Positions 1-12,094 of a DNA stretch of 64,000 nt are shown piece after piece. The stretch is from Dermanyssus gallinae (taxonomy: Eukaryota; Arthropoda; Arachnida; Mesostigmata; Dermanyssidae): positions 62,001-126,000 of the forward strand of contig QVRM01001405.1 of assembly GCA_003439945.1 (NCBI GenBank). The letters are read 5' to 3'. Position numbers and translations under genes: made by a program. The first letter of the stretch is position 1, and every line of letters starts with the position of its first letter. Below the pieces are notes generated by a model, which was not told the origin of the DNA, ran no database searches, and saw nothing but the letters and a program-made list of their open reading frames with translations.

Positions 1-570
1 CGCAACCAAATAAGAATTGATTAGATGTAGATACGTATGCACGTGGACATGCGTATGCCGCAAAAAGACTAGAAGCCAAACAAAGCTAGTGATTGTAATG
101 ATTGAAGCGACAATGTTCTACCAATTGTGATACTAGTAGCGTTTGTCTTGTTGCAGGTTACGGCGACGACTGCGGCGGCGGCGCCATTAAAGCAAATCTT
201 TGCCGACTTTTTTCGAACACGGTTACCCCGCCGTCGGCGCGGTTGAATGGGCAGAAACAGTAGCAGCAACAACAGCAGCATCAGCACGAGAGCATGAAGG
301 CCATTGACACTCTTATCAGCCGGCTGTCAGATAGCCTCCGCTGGCCTGTTTGCTGGTAGCTGATTATTACTGTTCATTTGCTTCGACAAACGAATATGGC
401 TGTACAGATAAACCGACCAACGACGTCTCGTCAGCGAATTCGCGAAGATCAGTACAATAGAGCCAGCAACAACAAGCAACAACTGATTTTTCGGAAGCCA
501 TCTCACCGTCAGCAACGTTCGAACGTATTCGTCTCCGCGATACAACGGTGACGTCTACGGTAATAAATGC

Positions 571-574
<4 letters not shown>

Positions 575-607
<33 letters not shown>
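575..607. repeat. (TA)n microsatellite
   Basis: Uninterrupted AT dinucleotide run of about 33 bases. A second, interrupted one lies at 653-680. Together they make a 100-bp AT-rich patch with TATG/TACA variants between them. Confidence 0.95.
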
Positions 608-609
<2 letters not shown>

Positions 610-912
610 ATTTTTTTATACATATTTATGTATGTATACAGATGTATGTAAGTATATATACATATATATATATATATATTTTATACACTCATGTATGTTT
701 ATATGTGTATACATATATAGGCTAATTATAGTTGTATAATGTACAATAAAATGGTCTGTTGTTCTTTGTGCATATGTATCGGGCACGCCGCTGTGGCCAG
801 CCGAATATATGTTTGCCAGCAGCAGTAGCTACAGCAGCAGTAAACATGGCAGCATCAGCAACTACAATGCGACCACACACGCTAGAGAATAGAGGTGACT
901 GGGCTACGTATG

Positions 913-916
<4 letters not shown>

Positions 917-947
<31 letters not shown>
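917..947. repeat. (TA)n microsatellite
   Basis: Pure TA run preceded by a degenerate TATG start, which suggests expansion from a (TATG)n seed. Confidence 0.95.
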
Positions 948-951
<4 letters not shown>

Positions 952-1559
952 GCTTGCGGCAGCTGCCATAACCAGACAGAGAGTAGGCAGACATACACAG
1001 AGACAAAGGGCCGTCGGCGAACTGGTCACTTAGCTCGGTCATTCCCCATTGAGATGTGTTTCTTTCTATTCTTCTTCTTCTCCTCCTATGTTTCCCTGCC
1101 TGCGGCGGCGTACCGACCGCTGCCACCGTGTTCTTCTTGTACTCTCCTGCTCTTCTCTGCAGGTGCCTTTCTTTCACGCGACCCCCGCCCGCACCTCCAA
1201 GTTGTCCCTGGCTCTGGCCGCTCGATGCTTGCCAGCCGGCCGGGTGACCGCAACGTGTTGCGTAATTACGACAACAATTAATATCGAACAAGCAGCACTG
1301 ACTGGGCGCGCCGCTGCGGCTTCTCAAGATCAGGTTCACTTACAGCCGAAGCAGAAATGGAACGACGTAAAAACAACGACAACGAAGACGCCCCCGCCGC
1401 CGCCTTCGCTAAGTGATCCGCGTTTTTTCCATTCCGCTGTTCGTTATTCCCCCGTTCAGCTCCCGGGGAGCTCCCTAACTTACCCCTCGGCGGCATATCA
1501 CCACGACTAACGCGATGCGGCAACAGCCCACCAAATTGAACGACTGACCCCTTTTCCCC

Positions 1560-1990
1560 TTTCCCGACGAACATTGCGCGCATGGAACACGGTGTTGAAC
1601 GCGCGCCCTCCATGCGGCTACTTTTGTCGACCCGATGTGCACCCAAGCCCCGGGCCGTCCTCCTGGCTCAGATGCGACCTGACCTTAGTACCTACCCTCT
1701 AGGAGGAGTGTCCCTACTCCCTTCTCCTGCGGGTCGTCCTAGACCTGCAGCAGTGCCCCGTGCCCCGTAGCGGCGAATCGCTCGCTCCCGGTGGACACGC
1801 GCGGCCTCGACCTCTCGACACGCATTCGTCGCGACGCGGACGGGCTCGCAGAAGAAGGCGCGAGCGATGCTCCCTCATCCAGTGCGCTCCGATCCCTACA
1901 AGACAAGCCGGCCGTCTCTCGTCCTGAGTACAGCGGCTCGGGCGGCGTGAGCGCCAATGATCAAACCAGCTAGCCAGACACGGGAATGGT
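1560..1990. other. CpG-rich unique stretch with an unassigned short frame
   Basis: This segment is rich in GC and CpG and free of microsatellites, unlike its surroundings. On the plus strand an open frame runs from 1,743 to 1,973, ending at a TAG. Its C-terminal part has mixed, protein-like composition and no single-residue runs. An equally long frame is open on the other strand (1,739-1,957), which is normal for GC-rich DNA. I see no domain. It could be part of an exon, a regulatory CpG-rich element, or chance. Confidence 0.3.
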
Positions 1991-3284
1991 CACGGCAGTC
2001 GCGAGAGAGCGACTCAGTCAGAAGAAGGACAGCTTCTGTATACTTCAACTGCTTCTCGATTTTCTCCTGGTCTCCTCCGCCCGTCTTGACGCCGAGTAAG
2101 AAGACGACGACAACGACAAAGACGAAAGAAATGCGATCGTCGTCGTCCTCGTGGTCGTGGCCGTCATCCGCGCCGTTTAGCTGCAGATAGAGACGGATAA
2201 TTAGTATGCGCAAGCAACGCATAAAAACGCGCACGTGTTAATTACGCCAGGCGTGGCTCAAAATAAAAACAGATCGAACAGAGGCCGCATGGATGGAGGT
2301 GGAGGTGTTGATGGCCATGTTCTCCTTGGCCGGGGAGGCAACTGGCCGTAGCCTTCTCTCTCTCTACCTGTATTATATTCTAGTTCTTCATTCGCCTCTC
2401 TGTTTTTCTCTCTTTCTCGCTCTCTCTAATCCGCATGTTCCATGCTTCCTTGACCCGCTATCCCTCCCTCGGGCATGACGGAGCAGCAAATACAGTAGTA
2501 CACAGCACAGCAAATACAGTGCGATGGCAGATCAGATCTTCCCAGCCCAGTCCAGCGATGCTAACTCGACGGCGATCCTTGCATTAAGTGCGAGATGAAA
2601 ACTTGGCATTTTTAACCGCAAACGAAGCGATGTCCAAATGGGATGAAAACGAAGCGAAGCTTCCTTTTTTCGCTTACTCATCGCCCGTTCAGATTATTGT
2701 CGTGGGATCGTTGTAAATTTAGTTATGCTTCCACACTGACTACATTGGCCAAACTAGGCCAGTGCTATTTGGCGTTGCAGACTTTCGTAGAGTTCGGTCT
2801 TGGGGCCACACGGGGCAATTGCAAGTCCGCAGTAAACCGAGAATATAAAGAATTAAACGTAACCCTCTTATAAAAACAAAAACACAGAGGTGTGGATCCT
2901 AGCCGCGTCACCACGTACGAATCGAGACGAGGGATGACCCATGTCAGTGGCAACCCTGACACTACCCGGTGCGCAGTTGGTATGGGGTGCAAGTTCAACT
3001 ATAGCACGACACATATCACACTGACGTGAACTGACAAAGTAGGTAGATCCCTATTATGATATGCAGCTTTGTGCAGATAGAAAATGATCCTATAACTAAC
3101 TAGCTAGCCGCTAGTCGCAGCCGAATCACACAACTGAAGTCACCTAGCCGTCACGGCTAACCGAGTCGTTCCAATTCTAAAAGCTCGATTTCTGTCTCCA
3201 ATCAATTACGCATTCGATTCTGTTCAGGCAGTTTCTTAAAAACTATCATTACCACACTAAAATGGTCACTCACCTAACTTTTCC

Positions 3285-3287
<3 letters not shown>

Positions 3288-3321
<34 letters not shown>
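3288..3321. repeat. (TA)n microsatellite
   Basis: Pure TA run after a CT-rich stretch. A (CAT)8 tract follows at 3,376-3,399. Confidence 0.95.
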
Positions 3322-3326
<5 letters not shown>

Positions 3327-3738
3327 ATTTATTCAGAAATGCATACATTGGCTAAAAATGCACGACTATTTCTGTCATCATCATCATCATCATCATCACT
3401 ATTTCGGACGCATTCGATGTTCAACAGAAACGCAGACGACGAACGCACAACTCGACTCGGGAAAGAACAACATCACATTCAATAGCCGAAAGTCCATGAC
3501 TCCCGATCGATTCGCAATCGATGTTCCTTCTGTCTTGCTTTACCCCGTTCTCCGTTGCTTTGGCGAGACGACGCCACCATTACCATAGATAGCCCCGTTG
3601 AATCGTCGAAGAAAGATGGCGCAAAAATCAATCGAATCAAATTTAGAAAAATACGAATCGTATTTTCCATGTTTCTTCTCAATTGATTTTGCGTAACGCA
3701 AGAAAATGACCTATGTGTATGCACAAGTTCCGCCTACC

Positions 3739-3770
<32 letters not shown>

Positions 3771-3782
3771 ATGTGTGTGTGT
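3739..3782. repeat. Compound (TA)n-(GT)n microsatellite
   Basis: A TA run (3,739-3,764) passes directly into GT repeats that end in the GTGCGC of the hairpin at 3,783. Confidence 0.95.
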
Positions 3783-3811
3783 GCGCACAAACTGTGCGCA
3801 CGTTTGTGCGC
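3783..3811. repeat. Perfect 10-bp hairpin
   Basis: GCGCACAAAC (3,783-3,792) and its exact reverse complement GTTTGTGCGC (3,802-3,811) flank a 9-base loop that itself contains TGTGCGCA. It adjoins a GT microsatellite, so part of the symmetry may come from the repeat composition. Confidence 0.85.
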
Positions 3812-4204
3812 GTTTTCAAAATAAAATTTACAGCATCGCTTTGCTGCTTCTATTAGCTGAAACGGCTAGCATCTAATGGCGACGGGAGCGCGACTCGAAC
3901 GTCAAATGATATCCATCGATAATATTCTATAATAGTAATAATAATAATAATCGTAATAACGACAACTTCAGCAGCAGCAGCACCAGCAATGGTCGCATTA
4001 GTAGCAATGGTGGTGGTAGGGGTTGCACGAGGAAAGCTCTCAGCTGCCCGAGACGGACATGGGCCACCAGCACCTAAAGATTGATCAATCAAACAAACAG
4101 CTCGGCGCCATCGCCGCCGCCGAATTCGTCATCGTGGTCGACGGCCACTGACTTCACTGGATCATTTGCAAATGCGGAGACAACGGCGGTTCAGGTCATC
4201 CATC

Positions 4205-4860
4205 CGAAGCCGTTGTAATGCACAACGCTGTAGTAGCAGCAGCAGCAGCAACAACAGCAGCAACATCAAGAACAACAGTAGCAATCATAACAACCACAGC
4301 AACAATGGCACCGACACACTTGCAACAGGGCTCAGACACTAATCGTAATCGCAGCAGCAACAACAACAACAACAACAACAGCAACAAGGGCAGCAACAAC
4401 CATGAGGACGACAACGATGAAAATCGTGTCACAATAATAATAATAGTGGTAATAACAATATGAATACCAAAGTTAATCGTAGCCGTAGTAATGTGACTAG
4501 TAGAATTAATAGTCGTTTTGCGTTTTGCATACAGCTGCTGGTGGTATTCTGGCTACTACAAAGAATGGTATTCAGCGTAATAATAATAATAATTAAAGTA
4601 ACAAAACGGCTTTAGCAGCTGTTATTATTATTGGCACTGTCGCATTTTTAATCGTTTTCTTCTAAACAGATTATCACGCTGCATGCGACAAACGCCCAAT
4701 CACAACAGCAACAACAACAATAACAATGACAACGACGACAATGGCAATAACATCAATAAAACAACAGCAACAATAACAACAACAATAGCAACTGCTATAA
4801 GAACTGCAAAAGCAACCACGACGACGACGACAACAACAACAACAACGGCAAACACATCAA
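4205..4860. repeat. (CAA/CAG)n trinucleotide field
   Basis: Imperfect CAA/CAG/CGA runs at about 4,228-4,400 and 4,700-4,850, with AAT repeats at 4,430-4,460 and near 4,580. They create spurious poly-Asn, poly-Thr and poly-Ala frames. Confidence 0.9.
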
Positions 4861-5615
4861 CGGCTATGAGAAGAATTGTCGCGTATTTCTATGTTCACGC
4901 GGAAGATGCAGTTTATAGAGAAGATTCGTTACCCGTACCGGATCTGACAGTGCGTGCGCCCGATGGCATCAGCCGCAACGAGCGAAGTGAATCGAACTTT
5001 TAAAAACGTTATTGAAGCCGACTCACCCATGAAATAAATCGAAGCGAAATGCATCGAGATTACAAAGTTGGCAAAACGCTGGATGCATGCATGGATAGGT
5101 GAACACGTCTGAATGACCAACTGTAGTGGCATGTACAACGAGAAATTGATATTGCTAAGATGTTCCATATAGCCAGCGAGTCATTATCTTCCACACCAGC
5201 ATCAAAGCCAGTCGAAGTTCATGATTTCAATCCGAGCGTCCAGTCCTACTGTAGGCTACTATCACACCAGCACTGCAATAGATCGCCCTCACATAACGAA
5301 CGTAAATGATTCCAATCAACAGGCAAAAATGGAACGCCAATCGAATTCTGGACAACTCAGCATATATAGAATGATGAGAAACGATCTTGTACTCAATCGA
5401 ATTAAAACGCGATTTAAATGTTTACATTCAAGTTTCGCTCGACATTCTGAGTGCAATTGCAGCCAGTGCATCTTAATTAACAACTTCTTTTTGTAGCAAT
5501 TATGATTGTACCCTTGCTGCTAAAGTCGTCTGTGCTATTCACCCATTCAATTATTAACCTGCATGCCATGTCATCTGAAAATACGAGGCGATAAATGACT
5601 AAGTAAGAGAATGAG

Positions 5616-5616
<1 letters not shown>

Positions 5617-5649
<33 letters not shown>
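5617..5649. repeat. (TA)n microsatellite
   Basis: Pure TA run of 33 bases. Confidence 0.95.
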
Positions 5650-5651
<2 letters not shown>

Positions 5652-6635
5652 AGACATGTTTATACTGACCTCTATGTACAACAACTTTTGTCAGTATCAC
5701 AAAACCACACAAGGAACCACAAAAAGTACAAAAACCACAACAGTAGCTGCAACAACACTCGTCACTCGCGTGCGCCTCGCAACCCCGGAGGAGACACATA
5801 GGTGCGCATGGGGTTCGAGCCCCACCGTTGCGCATTTGTATTTATGGGGTCCGTCTTATGAAGCAATGCTGAAGCAGTCCCGTGGACGTTCAATGTTGGC
5901 TGAGGGTCAGCACGAAAAAAGTTTAGGGAGAGACATAGAGAGAAAAAGCGCGTGTGCAAAAAGAGAAAAGGGATATCCAAATGTCGATACGCGACAGAAT
6001 GGTGCTGCGTGAAGGTTCAGATCATGGCCACCATTCGATTACGGGGGTTCGGGTGGGGGCAAGGGGAAAGGCGGTGTTGCTACCTCCGCAACAACGGCTA
6101 AGGTAAGCAATCAAAAGAGCCACGCCAAGCCACAATAAGTAGCTAGCCACGGCTTGCGTTAGGCTTCAATTGATCGACGGCGCCGTCGCCAACCCCGTTT
6201 CTACCCCCTGTCATCGCCGCTGCCGCCAACAACAACAACATGGAGCCGGCCGCAGTGGCAGACTTCCCAAACCCCCGATTTACCTATTCATTCACTCATT
6301 CATCCATCAATCGAGGCACCCACCTATCGATATATCTATCCACTATTATCCCTTCACTATTAGATCATTACTAAAAACGTTAGAAAACTCCGGAGACAAA
6401 TCAATCCTCTCAGGCATCGACACATGACACGATACACAGCAAACAGGCAGTCAGACAGACAGGCAAATAGGCCAGCAAGCAAGGCTTGTTAAATCAACCA
6501 CTACTGTTTGTGGTTCCCTCAAAACGGGGGTAACAAACGCAAGGCTAATTTACTCTACCAACGAAAGACCTTGTTACTGCCGCTACATCTCAGTTATGGA
6601 AGCCATATTGTTATATTTCTCTCTCTCTTTACACT

Positions 6636-6638
<3 letters not shown>

Positions 6639-6668
<30 letters not shown>
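6639..6668. repeat. (TA)n microsatellite
   Basis: TA run of about 30 bases downstream of a (CT)n tract. Confidence 0.95.
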
Positions 6669-6671
<3 letters not shown>

Positions 6672-6921
6672 GCAGCAGCCGACGGTTCGCACACAACAAC
6701 TCTGGGTGCGAACGGACGCACTAACAGCGCTTTCCAACTGGCGCTGTTGTCGTCGTAATGATTGTTATTGTTGCTAGTATAATCCACGGCTCTACCTAAA
6801 CGATTAATATCGTCGGTAATACGTGCTTGGACGTACAGTGTTCTTTCGAAGTCAGTAGTCAACTAGGCCGTGCCAGCGGAGCAGCTAGTTAATGCTAACG
6901 TTCCATAGTAGAGCTAGGTGC

Positions 6922-6922
<1 letters not shown>

Positions 6923-6964
<42 letters not shown>
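6923..6964. repeat. (TA)n microsatellite
   Basis: Pure TA run of 42 bases. A shorter interrupted run lies at 7,005-7,025. Confidence 0.95.
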
Positions 6965-6965
<1 letters not shown>

Positions 6966-7574
6966 CTCGGCTATTGCAGGGCCGCTGTTACTCGGAAATC
7001 AACAATATATGTATATATATATATTTAGTCCCGGCGACGACCAACGACCTGCTAACAACCGACGCTTATAATAAAACTGACACGGTCAACGACGTCGCGG
7101 CCCTGTAAAATAGAGCTGCCGATGGAATTTCGTTGATCATCATGATGCTGGTGCTCATGACGGGCGGTGGTGGTCGTAACGCGATTGTGAGTGAACACAG
7201 ATGTATATATGTATATCTATATATATCTATGCGTACGCGTTTTGTAAAAGCAAGCGGACCCCACGCGCCGCTGTCTAGTTTGAAACCGGCTGGCTGATCT
7301 ATACAATCGGACCAAGGCATAATATTGTTAAAAATAATACGACGTCAGCGGTACTAGCGGTAGCGGCAGCAGCAGCAGCTGCAGCGATTGCAGACCCATA
7401 GTATGTACAACAACGCGGCGAGCTAATAAAGGTACCGCTGGTTCGCTCTTCGCACATCGGTAGCAGCTAAGTTCCACGACGTTTTAAGAATACATTTCCA
7501 TATGGTCGTCGCTTTCGATGTTGTCTGCGCGCTATGTTCCGCCACTTGTGTTCTGCTTGTTGTGCTGGCGTTAT

Positions 7575-7680
7575 ATCGTTTTTAATGTTGGTACTCCTGC
7601 TGCTGTTACTGTTGCTGTTGGTGTTGTTGCTGTTGTTGTTGCTGCTGCTGTTGATGTTGTTGTTGTTGGTGGTGGTGTTA
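7575..7680. repeat. (GTT/GCT)n trinucleotide field
   Basis: Runs of GTT and GCT on the plus strand (CAA/CAG on the minus strand). They give poly-Leu/Val frames one way and poly-Asn/Ser the other. Confidence 0.9.
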
Positions 7681-8469
7681 GGACTTTTTCTATTGGCTGT
7701 AAATGTTGCTGCCTTGCCATCGTTCGGTGAAATTTGCACTACAATGTCCGTCACGTACGTGAGTTGGTTGACCACCCGTCTATCCGTCGTTGGACAAAAC
7801 GACAAACTCGTTGCCAGATTTGGATTAAAGTTTTCATAATCATATAATTGCCAGCAGTAGGAATAGTATTTCGAGATGACTAACAGAATAATCATCAGCA
7901 GCAGCGACGGCGAGTGCAACAATATCCGCAACTCGGGCAATACATCAGCCATTTACCGGCATCAGTCTACGCCAAGTTGATGGAGCTGAGTCAATGTCCG
8001 TCCTCTCTATAGTTACCATTCCGCAGATGCACGTCCACAACATAACTAGGGGTTAGTCCTCAACTACGCGACATCGTGATGAGGTGCAGTGATGAGGTAG
8101 ACGTACTGGTTCGTAGAGGCGTGCGGTAGATTCGCTTCGTAATGCCGCATTGTTGCAACAACAGCAGCAGCGTAGCAGCAATAGAAGTGACGCAGCTTGT
8201 GTGCTTCAGCACTTCTGCTGCAAAAGTTACTTCAGCCAGCCCGTTCAATCGCTCGCTCGCCCTTTCGTTTGCCTGTCTATAGGCCCGTTTGTACGAACGC
8301 TCGACATTGTCGACGCCATCGCCGCTGCTGCTGCCGCCGCCGCCGCCGCCAACGTCATCATCCTCGTCCTGTCCAAGGCGTCATCGATGCGAGAAAACCG
8401 ATTCCACCGGGAACGCGTCACGATAATGCCACTGCTTCGCGTCTTGTAGATAACATTGGCTGAGCCAAC

Positions 8470-8640
8470 TGAAGATCTACTACGACTACTACTACTACTG
8501 CTACTATTACTACTACGACAACAACAACAATGACAGCAGCAACAACAACAAAAGTAACAACTACCACAGTAACAACAACAACAGCAACAGCAACAGCTAC
8601 AATAACAACAGCAACTACCACTACCACTAATGCTGCGTTG
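8470..8640. repeat. (CAA/CTA)n trinucleotide field
   Basis: CTA, CAA and CAG triplets in mixed order, followed by GCG/GGT triplets to about 8,680. The strand polarity is opposite to the (GTT)n field that starts at 8,900. Confidence 0.9.
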
Positions 8641-8904
8641 CTGCTGCTGCGGCGGTGGCGGCGGTGGTGGTGGTGGTGACGCGATGCGGAGCAGCTAATT
8701 TCAATAAATTCGACACTTTATGGTTATGATTCGTCGGATATGGCGCGCCTCCGCTGCGACGGCCGTCATCGTCGTCGTGGCGGCCGCCGTCGCCGCAGCC
8801 GCCCCCCCCTCCGGCTCTATAGACAACCAGCCAGCCAGCCAGCCAGCGCCGGTTATAACAGCCAGCTTCTGTTCGGTGTTGTTGCGCTAAAGCCTGCTGT
8901 CGTC

Positions 8905-8971
8905 CTTGTGGATGTTGTTGTTGTTGTTGGTGTTATTGATGCTGCTGCTGCTGTGTTGTTGTTGTTGTTGT

Positions 8972-9003
<32 letters not shown>

Positions 9004-9560
9004 TTGTCGTCGTTGTTGTTGTTGCTGTCGTTGTTGTTGTTGTTGTTGTCGTCGTCGTCGTCGTCGCCGCCCTCGTCGCTACTATTGTTGTTGCTGCAGC
9101 TGCTATCATCGGTGTCGGTACTGTCATTATTGTTGTTGTTGTTGCTGCTGCTGCTGATACTGCATTGATAGGATTGATGATGCCGAACACAACGGTGATG
9201 GTGTTGATTTCCTTTATTATAAGATTGGTTTGGTTGTTGTTAGTGCTATTGCTGTTGTTGTTGTTCTTGTGGCTGTTGTTGTTGTTGTCGTTCCCGAAGA
9301 TGACGCGATGAAAGGTGTTGTTGTTGCTATTGCTGTACGTGAGGTGGTTGTCGTTGTCGTTGTTGTTGTTGTGGTTGTTCTAATATTGCTTCTATATTAT
9401 ATTATACTTCTTATATTCTAATATTGCCGTTGTTGTTGTTTTTGTTGATGCCGTTACTGAAGATGACGCGATGGGAGTTGTTATTGTTGCTATTGCTGTT
9501 GGTGCGGCGGTGATCGTCGTCGTTGTCATTGTTGTAGTTGTTGTTATTGTGGGCGTCGTC
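8905..9560. repeat. Large (GTT/GTC/GCT)n field
   Basis: About 650 bases dominated by GTT, GTC and GCT triplets, the longest trinucleotide field in the window. Sub-blocks lie at 8,905-9,160, 9,225-9,390 and 9,425-9,560. The last two share a related segment containing GATGACGCGATG (9,299-9,310 and 9,462-9,473), which suggests an internal duplication. All frames are low complexity, and I do not call a gene. Confidence 0.9.
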
Positions 9561-10141
9561 GTCGTCGTTGCCGGAGTTGGAGGAGAGCCCGACGTCCTCT
9601 GCAGCAGACGAGCTATCCTATGCCTAGGGCCGGTGGCCCCCGCTGACTCGGCGGCTGTTCCGGGACGAAGAGTTCGGGGACAACGAACTGCTGCCGCCGC
9701 GCGAGACAAGACACAGGCAGCACAAGCAAGCACAGCGACCGAACGACCGACCGACCGACTTCCCGCTAGATCAGCCGTAAATCACATACGAAACAACGGC
9801 GAAGGCAAAAGCGACGTCGTCGTCGTTGACGGCGACACACCGCAGTTAGCCTTCTTCCTCCTCCACAGCAGCTCGTGCGCCGCCGTGCACGCCCATACGG
9901 CCGACAGTTGGCCGACACCGCTGTCGGCGAATATCTTTGTTTTTGTTCATCATTTCATTTCATTCCACTTGATTTTCCGCAACAACCAACCACAGTCGTC
10001 CTCGTTCATCTGTTTCTTCTTGTTGGTTGGTCTCTTTCCTCCTTCATTCTGTTCATATCATATCAGTGCTTTTTCCTCGGCCCCGTCGCTTCCTCTTTCC
10101 ATCCGCCACGTCACCCCTTTCCTCTAGGCTCTTACCTCTCT

Positions 10142-10158
10142 CCCCCCCCCCCCCCCCC
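10142..10158. repeat. Poly-C run (17 C)
   Basis: Uninterrupted 17 cytosines inside a pyrimidine-rich stretch. It could form an i-motif/G-quadruplex if aligned with neighbouring C runs, and its length may be imprecise in an assembly. Confidence 0.9.
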
Positions 10159-10769
10159 GTCCCGCGCCATCCTCATCTCGCTTCTGCTCCTCCCGGAATC
10201 CTTCACCACTGTACTCTGCTAGCGAGCACGCTGCAACAGCAGCGGGTCGGCGCAGAAATATGAGTTGCACGCGAAGGGCATGAAGTGCATGTGCCCTCGC
10301 CGTCTCCGTCTTCGTGGTCGTTGTAACATTGCCCTTCCTTGCTCGTCTTTACTGTGTGTGGCGAGTAGATTGAAAATTACGCGCTGCTGCTGCGTATACT
10401 CGCGTGTTGGAGCGATAACGACGACAACAACGACAACGACAGTGGCATCAGCAGCAGCAGCGAAACGACAAGCGAGAAGGGGCACCGAAGCCGCCAGGTC
10501 TTTGGAGTCGCTGGGGGCGCTTGGTGGAGCGCCTTCCCATGGCGAGGGGTTTGGAACGACGGCACGATGACAAAGGAGTGATCGAAAAGCACAAGCAGCT
10601 GCTGCAGCGAAGTCGCCGCCGAGACCAACCGAAGGACAGAGAGAGAGAGAGAGAGAGAGAAAGAAACAAACCCAATAGATGGCCGTCCGTGCACTCACGC
10701 GTACCGCCGTGCGTCGTCGCCGTTGTTGCCCAGTTGTTGCTCCGATGCTGGCGATACGAGGAGAGTAAT

Positions 10770-10784
10770 GGGGGGGGGGGGGGG
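10770..10784. repeat. Poly-G run (15 G)
   Basis: Fifteen guanines in a G-rich stretch (10,760-10,840). Confidence 0.9.
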
Positions 10785-11331
10785 CACGTGGGAGAGGACG
10801 GGGGAATAGGTAAATGGGTAGATGGGGGTAGATATTAGGGAAGTTAGTACCTTGGCTACTCAGATGCCACTCATTCAGGCTGTCGGTCGTAGTTCTTCAA
10901 GAAAAAGAAGAAAATCAAGAAGAAGAAGCAGACGACGACGACGACGAAGGAAAAGGAGGTCGGAGGCAGACATATCTATATATGCTGACATGGCTGAATC
11001 CCTATCATCATTTGCATCGCATGGATCTCTCCTCGTCGTCCTCTACAGCTCATAGACAATGCAGTGGTGCTTGCCTTGCTGGATGGTCTGGCTGGCTTTA
11101 ACCGCTATGAGGACCACGAAGACGACGACGACGAATGATGATCAGGATGAGAATGCCTCGGCGATGATTACGACAATCTCATTTCGCGCTTAATCTCGGC
11201 CGGTGGCCAGCTTCGAATAACGGCACGTACTCATGCAACAACGTCAACATTGATGGCCCCGGCCCGCAAGCAATCCCTAGTTAGTTAGAGCTATACCGCC
11301 TAGCGGATACGTGCTATATTAATGCAGTTTC

Positions 11332-11372
<41 letters not shown>
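11332..11372. repeat. (TA)n microsatellite
   Basis: TA run of about 40 bases with one TAC interruption near its start. Confidence 0.95.
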
Positions 11373-11375
<3 letters not shown>

Positions 11376-11648
11376 CCACGCGACAGCGATCCCGGTCATC
11401 TCACTGATTGTTCCGGGCACGAAACTGGGAAAGAACGAGTTCGGTTTTACACTGCAATGCTTCTCTTCCCCTTGATCCATCTCGAAACTCATACGCTATA
11501 AAGACAATTGCCAATAGCAGTCAGCACGGCAACCATCCAAATTTTTAAACCACGAGATCCAACATTAGATGACACTGTCTAAACATAATACGTTGGGACC
11601 TCGCAATGTTTTGAAATGTCTCTTAAATAATCCAGAATTTGTTCTGAA

Positions 11649-12010
11649 ATGCAATCGATATTTAGATTTCTACGTAATTTTCATGACTTTCTGTCGTGGT
11701 GGAGGAAGTACCGCCTAAGAGACTCCGTGGAACTCTTCCTGATGGGCGCATTGAAAAGCTTTGGTTCGGTATTTTGCAGTATACCAAGCGTTTGTCACTG
11801 TACCGCTTTCTTGCAGTGCGGCCATGGTTTTCGACCATCACCTTCGTAGATGGTGACGCTTCAACACCTGATCACTGCGATCTCCGGAGCTTACGTAGAG
11901 GGTCACACAGAAATGTGCGCAAGTCTTATCGCCGGCGACGAGTCTCAAACACAAAGAAAATCGGCCCTCGCCGAAATTTATTCGAAGTTCCTGAGCCAGA
12001 AAAACCCGCG
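11649..12010 (+). other. Unassigned protein-like frame
   Basis: This is one of the few non-repetitive stretches with mixed amino-acid composition. In one plus frame it reads through 11,649-11,849, meets one TAG, then continues from the ATG at 11,850 to about 12,010 before entering a (CT)n tract and a (TA)n array. The second part contains YVEGHTEMC and RKSALAEIYSKFLSQ. A pyrimidine-rich CAG at about 11,816 could serve as a splice acceptor. I do not recognise a family. It may be a degraded exon, a transposon remnant or chance. Confidence 0.15.
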
Positions 12011-12054
12011 CTTCTCTCTCTCTCTCACACTTCCTTTATCTCAATCTCTCTTTG

Positions 12055-12092
<38 letters not shown>
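12055..12092. repeat. (TA)n microsatellite
   Basis: TA run of about 38 bases with one TAC interruption, following a (CT)n tract. Confidence 0.95.

Positions 12093-12094
<2 letters not shown>

Larger units (their letters stand above)
1..10140. other. Microsatellite-saturated non-coding block, part 1
   Basis: No gene is recognisable here. The stretch mixes short unique segments with (TA)n arrays and trinucleotide fields. Frames over 60 codons occur on both strands, but they overlap each other and translate to low-complexity Ser, Ala, Val, Leu, Thr or Ile-Tyr runs, as expected from repeats and not from selection on a protein. The more unique stretches are about 1,560-2,300 (CpG-rich), 2,480-3,250, 4,900-5,600 and 6,000-6,600. 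None shows a recognised domain or a convincing exon with splice sites. It could be intronic or intergenic. Confidence 0.75.

Noticed and set aside
722..1339. Long minus-strand frame of about 205 codons
   Set aside because: It crosses a (TA)n array (Ile-Tyr run) and overlaps several equally long frames on the other strand. Composition follows the repeats and no domain is seen.
5760..5840. tRNA gene or SINE suggested by GGGGTTCGAGCCCC
   Set aside because: The B-box-like core is palindromic with a 6-base loop, and I find no matching A-box, anticodon arm or acceptor stem at the right distance.
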